A DNA stretch of 64,000 nt from Ureibacillus sp. FSL W7-1570 (GTDB taxonomy: Bacteria > Bacillota > Bacilli > Bacillales_A > Planococcaceae): the NCBI RefSeq assembly GCF_038593265.1, contig NZ_CP151979.1:2425001-2489000 (forward strand), read 5' to 3'. Both the position numbers and the translations under genes were made by a program. The notes beneath the pieces are model-generated. The model searched no databases, was not told where the DNA came from, and worked only from the letters and a program-made list of their open reading frames with translations. Shown piece after piece: positions 37,662-51,567 of the stretch (within the stretch, counting starts at the first letter, position 1; every line of letters starts with the position of its first letter).

Positions 37662-40239
37662 TTATCCAATATTCCTGCTTTTGCTCATACCACTCTTGGC
37701 ATATTTTATTTGGACGTGGCGGCATCACCGTGCGGTTTTGAAGAAAGAACATAAAATCGTTTTCGTTATCCGCATCATTGCTGTGACCATGCTTGTTTTC
37801 GCCGTTGCCTCCCCCTATTTACTTTTGCCGGTAAAAGAGGAGCAAGTATTGTTCCTGATTGACCGTTCCGCTTCGATGGCCGGCACGGAAGAAGAAGTGC
37901 TGGATTTCATTGAAGAAAGTTTGGAATCGAAGAAAGACAACCACTTGGTGGGAATCTATTCCTTCGCATCAAATTTTCAAACGGAAGCAATCCTTTCCAA
38001 AACATTGGAACATGCCCCAAAATTAAGTGAAATGGACGAAGTGGACGAAACGAACATCGAACAAGCCTTACAGCTTTCGTCGGGCATCGTTGACAAGGAC
38101 AAGGCTGCACGTATCGTACTTCTGACGGATGGATTGCAAACAAAAGGGGAAGCACTGGAAAGCATAGCGAAAATGGCCGGTTCAAAAATTTCCGTTGATG
38201 TTGTCCCGCTCAGCAGAGATGTTGCTCACGATGTCGCCGTTCGGAGTTTTACGACGCCTCAAGTGTCCTATCAAGGGGAAGAACAGCCATTGACGGCGGA
38301 AATTGAGTCGACGAAAGATACAACCGGTGAGTTATTGTTGTATGAAAATGATCAGCTTATTCACAGGGAAAAGGTTCAGCTGCAAGAAGGAAAAAATGTG
38401 TTTACGTACCGCCATAAAGGAAGCAAGGAAGGTTTAGTGAAATACGAAGCGTCCATTCAAACGGACGAAGATGCGATTTTGGAAAATAATAAATTGACAA
38501 GCGTAACCATTGTCCAAAGCGCTCCCCGGCTGCTGATTGTGAGCAATCGGGAGGAAGGGTCGCCAATCGCCGATTTTTTGAACCCTTCTTCCATTCAGTT
38601 TGATGAAGTGGCTGCCGAAGAATTGCCAAGTTCCTTATCCAGCATCTTGAAGTATAACGCCATCATTTTTGACAATGTCCCCGGCCATCTTGTCGGGGAA
38701 GCGAAAATGGGCGTCATCGAACAGGCGGTGAAGAACTTTGGCGTAGGCTTTATGATGGTCGGCGGTGAAAACAGTTTCGGCCTTGGAGGATATTTTAAAA
38801 CGCCGATTGAACGCCTGTTGCCGGTTGAAATGGAAGTGCAGGGGGAACATCAATTGCCATCTTTGGGCCTTGTTCTAGTCATTGACCGTTCCGGCAGTAT
38901 GGCCGGAATGAAGATGGAACTGGCAAGGGAAGCTGCTGTTCGCTCTGTGGAATTGCTCCGGAACGGGGATACGTTCGGGCTTATCGCTTTCGACTCCGAA
39001 CCATGGGAGCTCATTGAAACAAGCCCGTTAAAAAATAAAGAAGAAGTCATCGAAACGATCTTATCTATACCGCCGGGAGGGGGCACCAATATATATCCTG
39101 CCCTTTCATTGGCCTATGGAAATTTGTCGCATTTAAAATTACAGCGAAAACATATTATTCTGTTGACCGATGGACAGTCGGTCGCATCCGGAAGTTATGA
39201 AGCTCTCATCGAAGACGGAAAGGACAATCTAGTTACATTGTCAACGGTTGCCATCGGGGAGGATGCAGATCGGCGTTTACTGGAAAGTTTGAGTGAACTG
39301 GCCGGCGGTAGATTTTATGACGTGTCGGATGCAACAACGATTCCATCAATTTTATCCCGGGAGACGGCGATGATTTCCCGGACATATATTGAAGATCACC
39401 CTTTTTATCCGGTTATTTACCGCTCGGAAGGATGGAATCCATTGTTTGAAGAGGGCGTTCCACAAATGAATGCCTATATTGCCACAACGGCAAAAGCGGC
39501 ATCCCATGTGATTGCGGAAAGCGAAAAGGAAGATCCGGTGCTTGTGGAATGGCAATATGGCTTAGGGCGGACCATTGCGTTTACATCCGATTCAACGGGT
39601 GCCTGGACAGGCGATTGGGCTCGTTGGGACAAATGGGTGGATTTTTGGCATACAGCCGTTTCCAGATTATTGCCGAATTATAATGAAATTGCGTACGACA
39701 TCAAAATGGATCGGGACGGCTCGTTCGTCATTACGGATCCAACAAATCAAGCAGCCTTTATCGATGTGGCAGCCGTTGATGAACTTGGAAATGAGTTAGA
39801 AGTCCAATTGGAGCCGGTTTCGGCAAGTAAAGTCCGGGCAGTGGTGGATGCAAAACCGGGACTTGTGTTTTTCAGCATTTCCAAAGGGGACGATGTCTAT
39901 CAAGCAGGATTGACGGTGCCGTATAGCGCGGAATATGATTTGCAGCCGGCGGACAAAGAACTGCTGAAAGAAATGGCTGAAAAAACCGGCGGAAAACTTA
40001 TTGAAGAGCCGCAAGAAGTGTTCCGGGCCTTCAAAGACCAGGGTGCAACGCGTCAAAGTATTTCCACGATTCTCCTGTTTGCCAGCTTGTTGTTTTTCTT
40101 TATTGATATAACCCTTCGACGATTTGGCTGGTCTTTCTTCAAGCAGGTGGCGCAGCCAAAGAAAGATTCGCCGGATCGTGAAATTTCGGAAGAAGAAACG
40201 AACGTGGCTCAAATTTTAAAAGGGATGAAGAAAAAATAG
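37645..40239 (+). CDS. Large membrane protein with two vWA domains and a GATase1-like domain
   Basis: 864 residues from GTG 37645, behind GGGAGGTGC within the previous gene. Two N-terminal membrane helices (about 8-22, 40-60), a first vWA domain with DRSAS (about 75), and an Ig-like segment. A class I glutamine-amidotransferase-like region without obvious catalytic triad (about 290-390, FMMVGGENSFGLGGYF) precedes a second vWA domain with DRSGS (about 415). A C-terminal membrane helix lies at about 812-830. Doubling of vWA domains in one chain is known for this family (YP_-type 'VWA/GATase-like'). Last gene of the operon. Confidence 0.85.
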   Translation: MDLRIDYPIFLLLLIPLLAYFIWTWRHHRAVLKKEHKIVFVIRIIAVTMLVFAVASPYLLLPVKEEQVLFLIDRSASMAGTEEEVLDFIEESLESKKDNHLVGIYSFASNFQTEAILSKTLEHAPKLSEMDEVDETNIEQALQLSSGIVDKDKAARIVLLTDGLQTKGEALESIAKMAGSKISVDVVPLSRDVAHDVAVRSFTTPQVSYQGEEQPLTAEIESTKDTTGELLLYENDQLIHREKVQLQEGKNVFTYRHKGSKEGLVKYEASIQTDEDAILENNKLTSVTIVQSAPRLLIVSNREEGSPIADFLNPSSIQFDEVAAEELPSSLSSILKYNAIIFDNVPGHLVGEAKMGVIEQAVKNFGVGFMMVGGENSFGLGGYFKTPIERLLPVEMEVQGEHQLPSLGLVLVIDRSGSMAGMKMELAREAAVRSVELLRNGDTFGLIAFDSEPWELIETSPLKNKEEVIETILSIPPGGGTNIYPALSLAYGNLSHLKLQRKHIILLTDGQSVASGSYEALIEDGKDNLVTLSTVAIGEDADRRLLESLSELAGGRFYDVSDATTIPSILSRETAMISRTYIEDHPFYPVIYRSEGWNPLFEEGVPQMNAYIATTAKAASHVIAESEKEDPVLVEWQYGLGRTIAFTSDSTGAWTGDWARWDKWVDFWHTAVSRLLPNYNEIAYDIKMDRDGSFVITDPTNQAAFIDVAAVDELGNELEVQLEPVSASKVRAVVDAKPGLVFFSISKGDDVYQAGLTVPYSAEYDLQPADKELLKEMAEKTGGKLIEEPQEVFRAFKDQGATRQSISTILLFASLLFFFIDITLRRFGWSFFKQVAQPKKDSPDREISEEETNVAQILKGMKKK

Positions 40240-40245
40240 ATTTGG

Positions 40246-40278
40246 GATGGTGCCATGGAGAGGTGGCACCATCTTTTT
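40246..40278 (+). terminator. Terminator of the ABC/MoxR/vWA operon
   Basis: GATGGTGCCA / TGGCACCATC hairpin followed by TTTTTC. Confidence 0.88.
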
Positions 40279-40291
40279 CAATCATCCTTTG

Positions 40292-40322
40292 TTACCGCTT
40301 CGACAAAAAGAAGTGTTATAAT
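40292..40322 (+). promoter_or_regulatory. Probable dnaX promoter (extended -10)
   Basis: TATAAT at 40317-40322 preceded by TG one base upstream; the -35 is weak (TTACCG, 19-base gap). It lies between a terminator and dnaX. Confidence 0.5.
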
Positions 40323-40364
40323 GAAGCTACAAGTATGTCGAGAAAGTAAAAGGAGAGGAAATCG

Positions 40365-42119
40365 TTGACGTATCAAGCATTTTATCGTGTTTACAGGCCG
40401 CAAAGTTTCCGCGAAATGTCCGGTCAAACCCACGTGAAAAGAACGCTCCAAAATGCTCTCCTGGCAAATAAAACAACCCATGCGTATTTGTTCTCCGGCC
40501 CCCGGGGTACAGGGAAAACAAGTACGGCCAAAATTTTTGCTAAAGCATTGAATTGTGAAAAAGCACCGACAAACGAACCGTGCAATGAATGTCCCACTTG
40601 CATCAGCATAACGGAAGGTTCGCATCCGGATGTCATTGAATTCGACGCCGCCTCCAATTCCCGCGTTGAAGAAATCCGCGACATTATTGAAAAAGTAAGG
40701 TTCGCTCCGGCAAGCGCCCGCTATAAAGTGTATATTATCGACGAAGTGCATATGCTTTCAACGAGCGCTTTTAATGCATTGTTAAAAACGTTGGAAGAAC
40801 CTCCAGCCCACGCGGTGTTTATTTTGGCAACCACTGAGCCGCATAAGCTGCCGGCAACCATCATTTCCCGTTGTCAACGATTCGATTTTAAACGCCTGTC
40901 ATCGAGCGATATCGTGGAACGGATGAAATTGGTGTTGGAAGATATCCAACTGCCTTATGAAGAACAGGCATTGAAAGTGATTGCGCAAGCGGCAAGCGGC
41001 GGGATGCGGGACGCTTTAAGTTTATTGGATCAAGTCGTATCCTTCAGCGGAGAAAAGTTGACGCTGGAAAATGCATTGCTCGTGAGCGGTTCCATTAGCC
41101 AGGATGTGTTTTATGATTTGGCGGCCGCTTTAAAGGATAAGGACATCGCTCATGTTCTTTCCTTATTGGAAGAGTTGATTGCGGAAGGGAAAGATCCGCT
41201 AAGGTTATCGGAAGACTTGATTACTTTTTTCCGGGATTTATTGTTGCTTCAAACAAGCGGGGATTTGGAGGAATTGCTTGAGCTGGTTACGCCCGAGGAA
41301 AAATTTGTGGAGCTGTCCCGGGAGTTTTCGGCGGATAAGCTTTATGGATATATAGATATACTTTCGAAAACCCAACAGGATATGAGATTTTCCCATCATA
41401 CAAAGGTGTATTTGGAAACGGCTTTGTTGAAAATGGCCCAAATATCAAATGCCGGCACGTCTAATGCACCGCAGGCGGATCCCGCTCTGGGCAATAAAGT
41501 TGCCCAATTGGAGAAAATGATTTTTCAATTGAAAGAACAACTCGAAAATGGAGCAACGATTTCTCCTTCAAACACACCGGCAAAAGAAGAGAATCGCCAA
41601 AGAATAAAAATCACGAATGGATACAGAGCGCCTGAGGGAAGAATAAAAGAGGTATTAAAAGCGGCTACGAAAAAGGATATTATGCAAGTGAAAAATGCCT
41701 GGATGCCGGCTTTAAACCAGCTGCAAAAATCCCAATCCGCCCTTTTCGCGGAAGCGGAACCAGTTGCAGCATCTTCTAGTGCATTTGTGATAAAATTCAA
41801 GTATGATATACATTGTCAAATGGTTGCTGAAAACAGGGATCTCACTGCTGCATTTTCACAAATTCTTTTCCAACAAACCGGGAACATGTATGAAATTTTA
41901 TGTATTCCGGAAAGACAATGGACCGTTTTGCGGGAAAATTTTATCCGTGAGAACGGTTTAAACTCCAAAAAAGCCCAAAATACGGAAAACAAGGTTCAGG
42001 AAAGTGCTCCGGAAGCGCCCTATATCGATGATGTGAGAGAGGCGGAATCGGAAGATCCGATTGTGAAAGAAGCGGAAAAGATGTTTGGAAAAGATTTTGT
42101 TGAGGTAGTGGATGATTGA
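40365..42119 (+). CDS. dnaX: DNA polymerase III subunits gamma/tau
   Basis: Clamp-loader ATPase, 584 residues. TTG start behind AAAGGAGAGG. Walker A GPRGTGKTS (about 45-53), zinc-binding cysteines in CEKAPTNEPCNECPTC, DEVHMLS Walker B, sensor 1 LATTEPHK, SRC arginine-finger motif. The C-terminal tau part is shorter and variable. I saw no slippery frameshift heptamer; B. subtilis makes tau only. First gene of the conserved dnaX-ebfC-recR-yaaL-bofA block. Confidence 0.97.
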   Translation: MTYQAFYRVYRPQSFREMSGQTHVKRTLQNALLANKTTHAYLFSGPRGTGKTSTAKIFAKALNCEKAPTNEPCNECPTCISITEGSHPDVIEFDAASNSRVEEIRDIIEKVRFAPASARYKVYIIDEVHMLSTSAFNALLKTLEEPPAHAVFILATTEPHKLPATIISRCQRFDFKRLSSSDIVERMKLVLEDIQLPYEEQALKVIAQAASGGMRDALSLLDQVVSFSGEKLTLENALLVSGSISQDVFYDLAAALKDKDIAHVLSLLEELIAEGKDPLRLSEDLITFFRDLLLLQTSGDLEELLELVTPEEKFVELSREFSADKLYGYIDILSKTQQDMRFSHHTKVYLETALLKMAQISNAGTSNAPQADPALGNKVAQLEKMIFQLKEQLENGATISPSNTPAKEENRQRIKITNGYRAPEGRIKEVLKAATKKDIMQVKNAWMPALNQLQKSQSALFAEAEPVAASSSAFVIKFKYDIHCQMVAENRDLTAAFSQILFQQTGNMYEILCIPERQWTVLRENFIRENGLNSKKAQNTENKVQESAPEAPYIDDVREAESEDPIVKEAEKMFGKDFVEVVDD

Positions 42120-42167
42120 GGAGATTCAGCATCCCTTTTAATGAATGCAATGAAGGAGGACGTTTTC

Positions 42168-42482
42168 ATGCGTGGAATGGGAAATATGCAAAACATGATG
42201 AAAAAAGTGCAAAAAATGCAAAAAGAAATGCTTCAGGCACAGGAAGAATTAAATGCAAAACAATTTGAAGGTACTGCTGGCGGCGGCATGGTAAAGGTAA
42301 TTGTAAGCGGGGAACGCAAAGTGCTTGAGGTCAACATAGATCCTTCCGTTGTGGATCCGGAAGATGTGGAAATGCTGCAAGATTTGATTGTCGTTGCAAC
42401 GAATGAGGCATTAAAGAAAGTGGAAGAAGAAACTGCTGCAACAATGGGCAAATTCACTCAAGGTTTAAACCTTCCATTCTAG
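42168..42482 (+). CDS. yaaK: YbaB/EbfC family nucleoid-associated protein
   Basis: 104 residues from ATG 42168, seven bases behind AAGGAGGA; an upstream in-frame ATG (42141) lacks a site. The Met-rich start ([18 protein letters not shown]) and [10 protein letters not shown] are typical. Small dimeric DNA-binding protein nearly always found between dnaX and recR. Confidence 0.96.
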   Translation: MRGMGNMQNMMKKVQKMQKEMLQAQEELNAKQFEGTAGGGMVKVIVSGERKVLEVNIDPSVVDPEDVEMLQDLIVVATNEALKKVEEETAATMGKFTQGLNLPF

Positions 42483-42495
42483 GGGGCAATTTTTC

Positions 42496-43092
42496 ATGTA
42501 TTATCCTGAACCAATATCAAAGCTCATTGATAGCTTTATGAAATTGCCAGGCATCGGTCCGAAAACTGCGGCTCGACTGGCATTTTTCGTTTTAACCATG
42601 AAGGAAGATGAAGTTTTATCCTTCGCCAAAGCATTAGTCGATGCAAAGAGGGATTTGACCTACTGCTCGATTTGTGGACATATTACAGATGTGGACCCTT
42701 GCCACATTTGCTCCGACCAAACTCGGGATGTATCAACGATTTGTGTTGTACAGGATCCGAAAGACGTAATCGCCATGGAAAAAATGAAAGATTACCATGG
42801 TCTGTACCACGTTTTGCATGGAGCCATCTCACCGATGGATGGCGTTGGACCGGAAGATATTAATGTGGCGTCTTTAATCAACCGATTGAAAGATGAAAGG
42901 GTAAAGGAACTTATATTGGCGACTAATCCAACGATCGAAGGAGAAGCAACAGCGATGTATATTTCACGTCTTGTGAAGCCCTCGGGAATCCGGACAACCC
43001 GTATTGCACACGGATTACCGGTAGGCGGCGATCTTGAGTATGCAGATGAAGTGACGTTATCAAAAGCTTTGGAAGGGCGGCGTGAAATATAA
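42496..43092 (+). CDS. recR: Recombination mediator RecR
   Basis: 198 residues. N-terminal helix-hairpin-helix ([14 protein letters not shown]), four-cysteine zinc motif ([16 protein letters not shown]), and Toprim domain ([20 protein letters not shown]). Works with RecO/RecF to load RecA at gaps. Start ATG 13 bases after yaaK, behind GGGGGC; the stop overlaps yaaL. Confidence 0.98.
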   Translation: MYYPEPISKLIDSFMKLPGIGPKTAARLAFFVLTMKEDEVLSFAKALVDAKRDLTYCSICGHITDVDPCHICSDQTRDVSTICVVQDPKDVIAMEKMKDYHGLYHVLHGAISPMDGVGPEDINVASLINRLKDERVKELILATNPTIEGEATAMYISRLVKPSGIRTTRIAHGLPVGGDLEYADEVTLSKALEGRREI

Positions 43093-43312
43093 GGTGGGTT
43101 TATTCAGTCGTAAAGGGAAATTGAAAAAAGAATTTGATGAACAACTGATTCGTTTGATAAAAGAAACAAAAGATGATTGGAATTATGCAAAGCAGCTTGA
43201 AGAACTGACGGAAGATTATAATCTGGATGTAATCGCTCAAAGCAAAATAGCGGAAAGTCTTCATTTTTATTTGTTCAAAGAAGCACGAATCAGAAAAATA
43301 ATGATTCGTTAA
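43082..43312 (+). CDS. yaaL: YaaL family protein (DUF2508)
   Basis: 76 residues, charged and helical, from GTG 43082 which overlaps the recR end by 11 bases. Matches the short YaaL protein by place, size and sequence character ([20 protein letters not shown]). Function unknown. Confidence 0.88.
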   Translation: MKYKVGLFSRKGKLKKEFDEQLIRLIKETKDDWNYAKQLEELTEDYNLDVIAQSKIAESLHFYLFKEARIRKIMIR

Positions 43313-43476
43313 ATATGGATCATTTTTAATTAAGGAATTTGCCAATTCATAGAGACGGTGTTAAAGGCAAGCATTTCATACATGTCAAGGCAAAAAGGAA
43401 TGTTTGTTGAAAACGATACTAAGAGTAGCCGTAATAGCATATGTTTCCTATGTACTTTAATTCGGAAGGGGATTGA

Positions 43477-43746
43477 ATGGGTACATACTTTGGTTTGGGT
43501 GCTATATGCGTGCTACTCATGATTTTACTTTTAATGGGCAAAAAAATCGGTTACGGTCTAATCATTGAAAAGCTGACGGTTTTTTGGTTCCGTCTGGCAT
43601 GTTCTTTCACTTTTTTATATATTGCGCACATTACATTGGATGGATTTGATATTATCATCCCTGTAAACTTTTTTTCGGCACTCACAATCACGATTCTGGG
43701 TTTGCCAGGCGTGTTATGCATAGCGGTCTTAACTTTATTGCAATAA
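43477..43746 (+). CDS. bofA: Pro-sigmaK processing inhibitor BofA
   Basis: 89 residues with three hydrophobic segments; conserved C-terminus (VNFFSALTITILGLPGVLCIAVL). BofA with SpoIVFA holds the protease SpoIVFB inactive in the outer forespore membrane until late sporulation. Its presence marks a spore-former. ATG follows GGAAGGGG. Between yaaL and bofA (43313-43476) I see no gene. Confidence 0.94.
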   Translation: MGTYFGLGAICVLLMILLLMGKKIGYGLIIEKLTVFWFRLACSFTFLYIAHITLDGFDIIIPVNFFSALTITILGLPGVLCIAVLTLLQ

Positions 43747-43760
43747 ATCCATAAAAAATG

Positions 43761-43921
43761 TTGCATCTTTTTGAATAAGTTGATACAATAGATTTCCCTT
43801 CGAGATGAAAGTCGAAAAGGAAATAAAAATGTTGACAACGGAAAGTAATTTAGCTACAATATAAAAGCTCGCTAAAAAAGAGCAAAAAAATACTTGAATT
43901 AATAAAAAAATGTGATATAAT
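43761..43921 (+). promoter_or_regulatory. Three tandem rrn promoters
   Basis: P1 TTGCAT (43761-43766) / 17 / TACAAT (43784-43789). P2 TTGACA (43832-43837) / 17 / TACAAT (43855-43860). P3 TTGAAT (43894-43899) / 16 / TATAAT (43916-43921). Stacked promoters ahead of 16S are normal for high-output rrn operons; B. subtilis usually has two. Confidence 0.8.
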
Positions 43922-44059
43922 TTCGTAATGTCACAACAAATTACCTGGATGAACCTTGAAAACTGAACACCGAAACGTTAATGTTATAAATTTTTCCGAT
44001 TCGTTAACCCTCGTTGACGGATTGGATACGGACAAAAGTTTGAGCTAATCAAATTTTCT

Positions 44060-48733
<4,674 letters not shown>

Positions 48734-48794
48734 AAAGAAAAGCTTTCAATGCCGTTATCCAGTTTTGAGAGAACAACCTCTCAACTAAATATGG

Positions 48795-48910
48795 TGAAGT
48801 GACGATGGCAAAGAGGTCACACCCGTTCCCATACCGAACACGGAAGTTAAGCTCTTTAGCGCCGATGGTAGTTGAGGGCTTCCCTCTGCGAGAGTAGGAC
48901 GTCGCTTCGC
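48795..48910 (+). rRNA. 5S rRNA, copy B
   Basis: Complete 5S. Differs from copy A at the helix near 48874-48886, where A48875-T48885 replaces a G-C pair, and at the helix I arm (GACG for GATG). An IS1182-family element starts about three bases behind it. Confidence 0.95.
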
Positions 48911-50676
48911 AAGAAGGGCTTGTCTAAAAAGTCCATAAAAACAGAGCGAATGGAGAAAACAATGAGTTTTTCCATTCGCTCTGTTTCCTTATTTTTGAAA
49001 TTGGTTTGGGAATTTGCGGCCCATTTCAGTATGTTGTGGGCCATTGCCACAATCCCGAATTCTGTTCGGACTTTATGAAGCCCCCGTAACAGAAATCGAG
49101 TGAAACGCAAATTGCCCTTGATGTTCCCGAACACACTTTCGACATCCACTTTACGCTTCGCATAAAGAGCTGCCTTTTGTTCGTCACCAAGAGCTGCTTT
49201 GGCTTTCGCTTTCATTTCTTCATAAATCGTGTTCCAATATACTCGACGATTTCCTTTGGCTTTCGTACACCCATTCTTCAACGGGCAATCCGTACAATCT
49301 TCACACTCGTACACTTTCAAATCTTGTATGTATCCAGATGCATTTTTTCTTTTTTGATAATACTTGAATACGACTTTCCGATTGTTCGGACAGATAAAGC
49401 AATCGTCTTCTTCGATGTATTTCCAGTTTTGTACTTTTGATAAATCCTTTTTAAACTTTTTACTTTGTTCCTTCAAATAGGTTTGGTATGGGGCTAATAA
49501 TTCAAAACGAGGTTCTTTTTCTTCGCCAATCGCATATAAATAGTTTTCTTCACTCGCATATCCTGCATCGGCAATGACATACTTGAGTTTCTTTTCCTTC
49601 GGTATCGATTCCAATAACTTTTCCATAAATGGTTGGAAACAGCGAGTATCTCCTGGATTTTGATAAATTTCAAATCCCACGATAAATTGATGTTGTGTGG
49701 CGAGTTGAACATTATAACCCGCCTTGAGTTGGCCGTTTTTCATATGGTCCTCTTTCATTCGCATAAAAGTGGCCTCATGGTCGGTTTTCGAGTAGCTATT
49801 TCGTTCACCTAGAATCTGTTTTTGTACTTTGTATTTTCGTAATCGTGGAAGATAATCCGTTTGAATCGTTTTCAGTTGTTTGGTGAGTTGGGATTTTTTA
49901 GAGCGAAGTTCTTTTTTTCTTTCTTTGTCTTCTTCCTGTTTATAATCTTTTTCCAAAGCTTCTATTCTCTCAGAAAGTTGTGCCGATGATTTTTCTAATT
50001 CTTCTTCTAATTGTTCTTCTTTTAATTCCTCCAAGGCGATTTGGTGCGCTTCTTGTAGAAACGATTGAATTTTGGCTCGTAGTTTCTGATCATATTTTTC
50101 TACGGATTTTCGCCATACAAACGTATATTTGTTGGCATTCGCTTCTATTTTCGTACCATCCACAAAAATATGGTCGAGGTCGATAAATCCTTGTTCTACT
50201 AGTTGAAGGACAAATTGTTCAAATACAGAATCCATCATGTTTGACATACGAACACTACGAAAATCATTTATTGTGCGATGGTCAGGGGTTTGCAATCCCG
50301 CCAACCACATCATCGGAAGATTTTCTTTCACCATTTGCGCCATTTTCCGACTTGAATAAACGTTTTGAGTGTACGCATATAAAATCACTTTCAATAACAT
50401 TTTAGGGTGATAGGGTGCACGACCCCCACCAACATAATGAGTATACAACACTTCATCCGGAATCGATTCCACCATTTCATCCACTAAACGGGCGACATGA
50501 TTTTCAGGAATATACATTTCGATATCTAAAATGCTCATGACTTGACGATTGCAATAAGGTTGGAAAACTAGCTTTTTGCGTTTCTTGTTCTTTTGAACCT
50601 CTATTTTTTGAATACCCTCTAGAGTCATTTCTAATTGCGTGTTATAATTTTCTTGAATAGTCATTTGATTATTCAT
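48856..50676 (-). CDS. IS1182-family transposase, reading into 5S antisense
   Basis: 606 residues as an open frame. N-terminal DUF772-type region, IFVDGTKIEANANK, VIADAGYASEENY and KVDVESVFGNIKGNLRFTRF at the C-terminal end of the DDE domain; Cys-rich ECEDCTDCPLKNGC. Start ATG behind AAAGGACG. The frame has no stop inside the element: it crosses the terminal repeat (MDFLDKPF) and the last 18 or so residues are read from the 5S gene in antisense. The catalytic part is complete, so this may not harm function. Confidence 0.9.
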   Translation of the reverse strand: MNNQMTIQENYNTQLEMTLEGIQKIEVQKNKKRKKLVFQPYCNRQVMSILDIEMYIPENHVARLVDEMVESIPDEVLYTHYVGGGRAPYHPKMLLKVILYAYTQNVYSSRKMAQMVKENLPMMWLAGLQTPDHRTINDFRSVRMSNMMDSVFEQFVLQLVEQGFIDLDHIFVDGTKIEANANKYTFVWRKSVEKYDQKLRAKIQSFLQEAHQIALEELKEEQLEEELEKSSAQLSERIEALEKDYKQEEDKERKKELRSKKSQLTKQLKTIQTDYLPRLRKYKVQKQILGERNSYSKTDHEATFMRMKEDHMKNGQLKAGYNVQLATQHQFIVGFEIYQNPGDTRCFQPFMEKLLESIPKEKKLKYVIADAGYASEENYLYAIGEEKEPRFELLAPYQTYLKEQSKKFKKDLSKVQNWKYIEEDDCFICPNNRKVVFKYYQKRKNASGYIQDLKVYECEDCTDCPLKNGCTKAKGNRRVYWNTIYEEMKAKAKAALGDEQKAALYAKRKVDVESVFGNIKGNLRFTRFLLRGLHKVRTEFGIVAMAHNILKWAANSQTNFKNKETERMEKLIVFSIRSVFMDFLDKPFLRSDVLLSQREALNYHRR

Positions 50677-50812
50677 AAAAAATCGTCCTTTCTTTAGAAT
50701 GTTTTTTGGTCAATTTCATTCTATAAAAAAGGACGATTTTTTTGTACCCTAAAAACAGAAAAAAGGGCTGAGCCGAAGGTCGAATCAATCGACTTTTCGG
50801 ACAGCCCCTTTT
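48913..50812 (-). mobile_element. IS1182-family insertion sequence 2
   Basis: Imperfect inverted ends: AAGGGCTTGTCTAAAAAGTC (48914 onward) and GACTTTTCGGACAGCCCCTT (50791-50810). Subterminal hairpins at both ends (ACAGAGCGAATGGA / TCCATTCGCTCTGT near 48940-48985; AAAGGGCTG...CAGCCCCTTT, about 50762-50811) can act as terminators. It sits between 5S and the structured element, where copy A has the rrn terminator; the terminator hairpin itself is missing here. Confidence 0.9.
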
Positions 50813-50824
50813 AATTGCCAAAAA

Positions 50825-51082
50825 CGCCCTTAACTACCAAAGACCGGAGGTCAGTTCGGCGCGATACAGTAGCAGGAACCAAAAAGTGAAGCGGCAAGCC
50901 GATTAGAAGCAGACGAGAAGCACGGGGACCAAGAAGATCAAGGAAGCGAGGCGGCCCGGAGCGCAAGCGTCGGGTACGTGAGCACCGGACCGCCGAAGCT
51001 GACGAGAGTAGCCGGTCAACGTGCTTCGGAGTTCGCGCCGATGGTAGTTGGGGGGATCCCCTGCGAGAGTAGGACGCCGTTA
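50825..51082 (+). ncRNA. Structured GC-rich post-5S element, copy B
   Basis: Second copy of the element at 2131-2390. The 5' arm (50826-50839) pairs with the 5S-like strand 51042-51055 (G-U pairs allowed). 50856-50864 pairs perfectly with 51033-51041, and 50917-50924 with 51020-51027. The core 50911-51045 is almost identical to copy A, while the linker (about 50870-50910) is quite different and holds its own small hairpin (GCGGCAAGCCG). In the outer arm copy B has CCCTT where copy A has CCCCC, and its 5S has GAGGG where 5S A has GGGGG, so complementarity to the local 5S is kept with one wobble pair. IS1182 element 2 now separates it from 5S. Confidence 0.6.
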
Positions 51083-51567
51083 ATAAAAATCACTATATTT
51101 TAGTTTTCTGCTTTTTCATTCATTTATATAAGGAAACGGAATGGAATTAAAAACGATACAAGTTATTTAGAGGTTAATTATTTATTTGCCCCCTCCTATT
51201 AAAGACCGAAAGTCTATTCATTCTTAATTTCCAGTTGGCTGGTTATCTTTCCATTCGCCTCATGCTTTCTCTTCTCGCTTCAGGTGATTTTTTGTCTTCT
51301 GCCATTTTTCTTCCCCCTAGGATAAAAGAAATTCAATAGCTTATTCATAATTTTCGTTTCCTAATTTTTCTATATTTTATGCCAAACCGTCTTTGGTCAT
51401 CAAATTTTTCATCGTGCCAAAAAAAATGGCATCTTAATATTTTGACAACGGGGATACAGTGAGCTTCCCCGAATGGATGAATTCATTTTCAATGAATTCA
51501 TTATCAGAAGATGAGTTTTTCTTCCATTCAGACTATAATAAAAGTCAGTAGTACAGGGGGGAAGACG
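51083..51567. repeat. Flank of copy B and spacer before yaaO
   Basis: 51083-51232 is patchily similar to 2391-2480. Farther on: a TGCCA/TGGCA hairpin (about 51417-51433), a CGGGGA/TCCCCG hairpin (51449-51471) and a perfect 9-base inverted repeat TGAATTCAT / ATGAATTCA (51478-51500). No gene seen; xpaC and yaaN, found here in B. subtilis, are absent. Confidence 0.5.

Noticed and set aside
40365-42119. Programmed frameshift in dnaX
   Set aside because: No A-rich slippery heptamer followed by a clear stem; bacilli generally make tau only.
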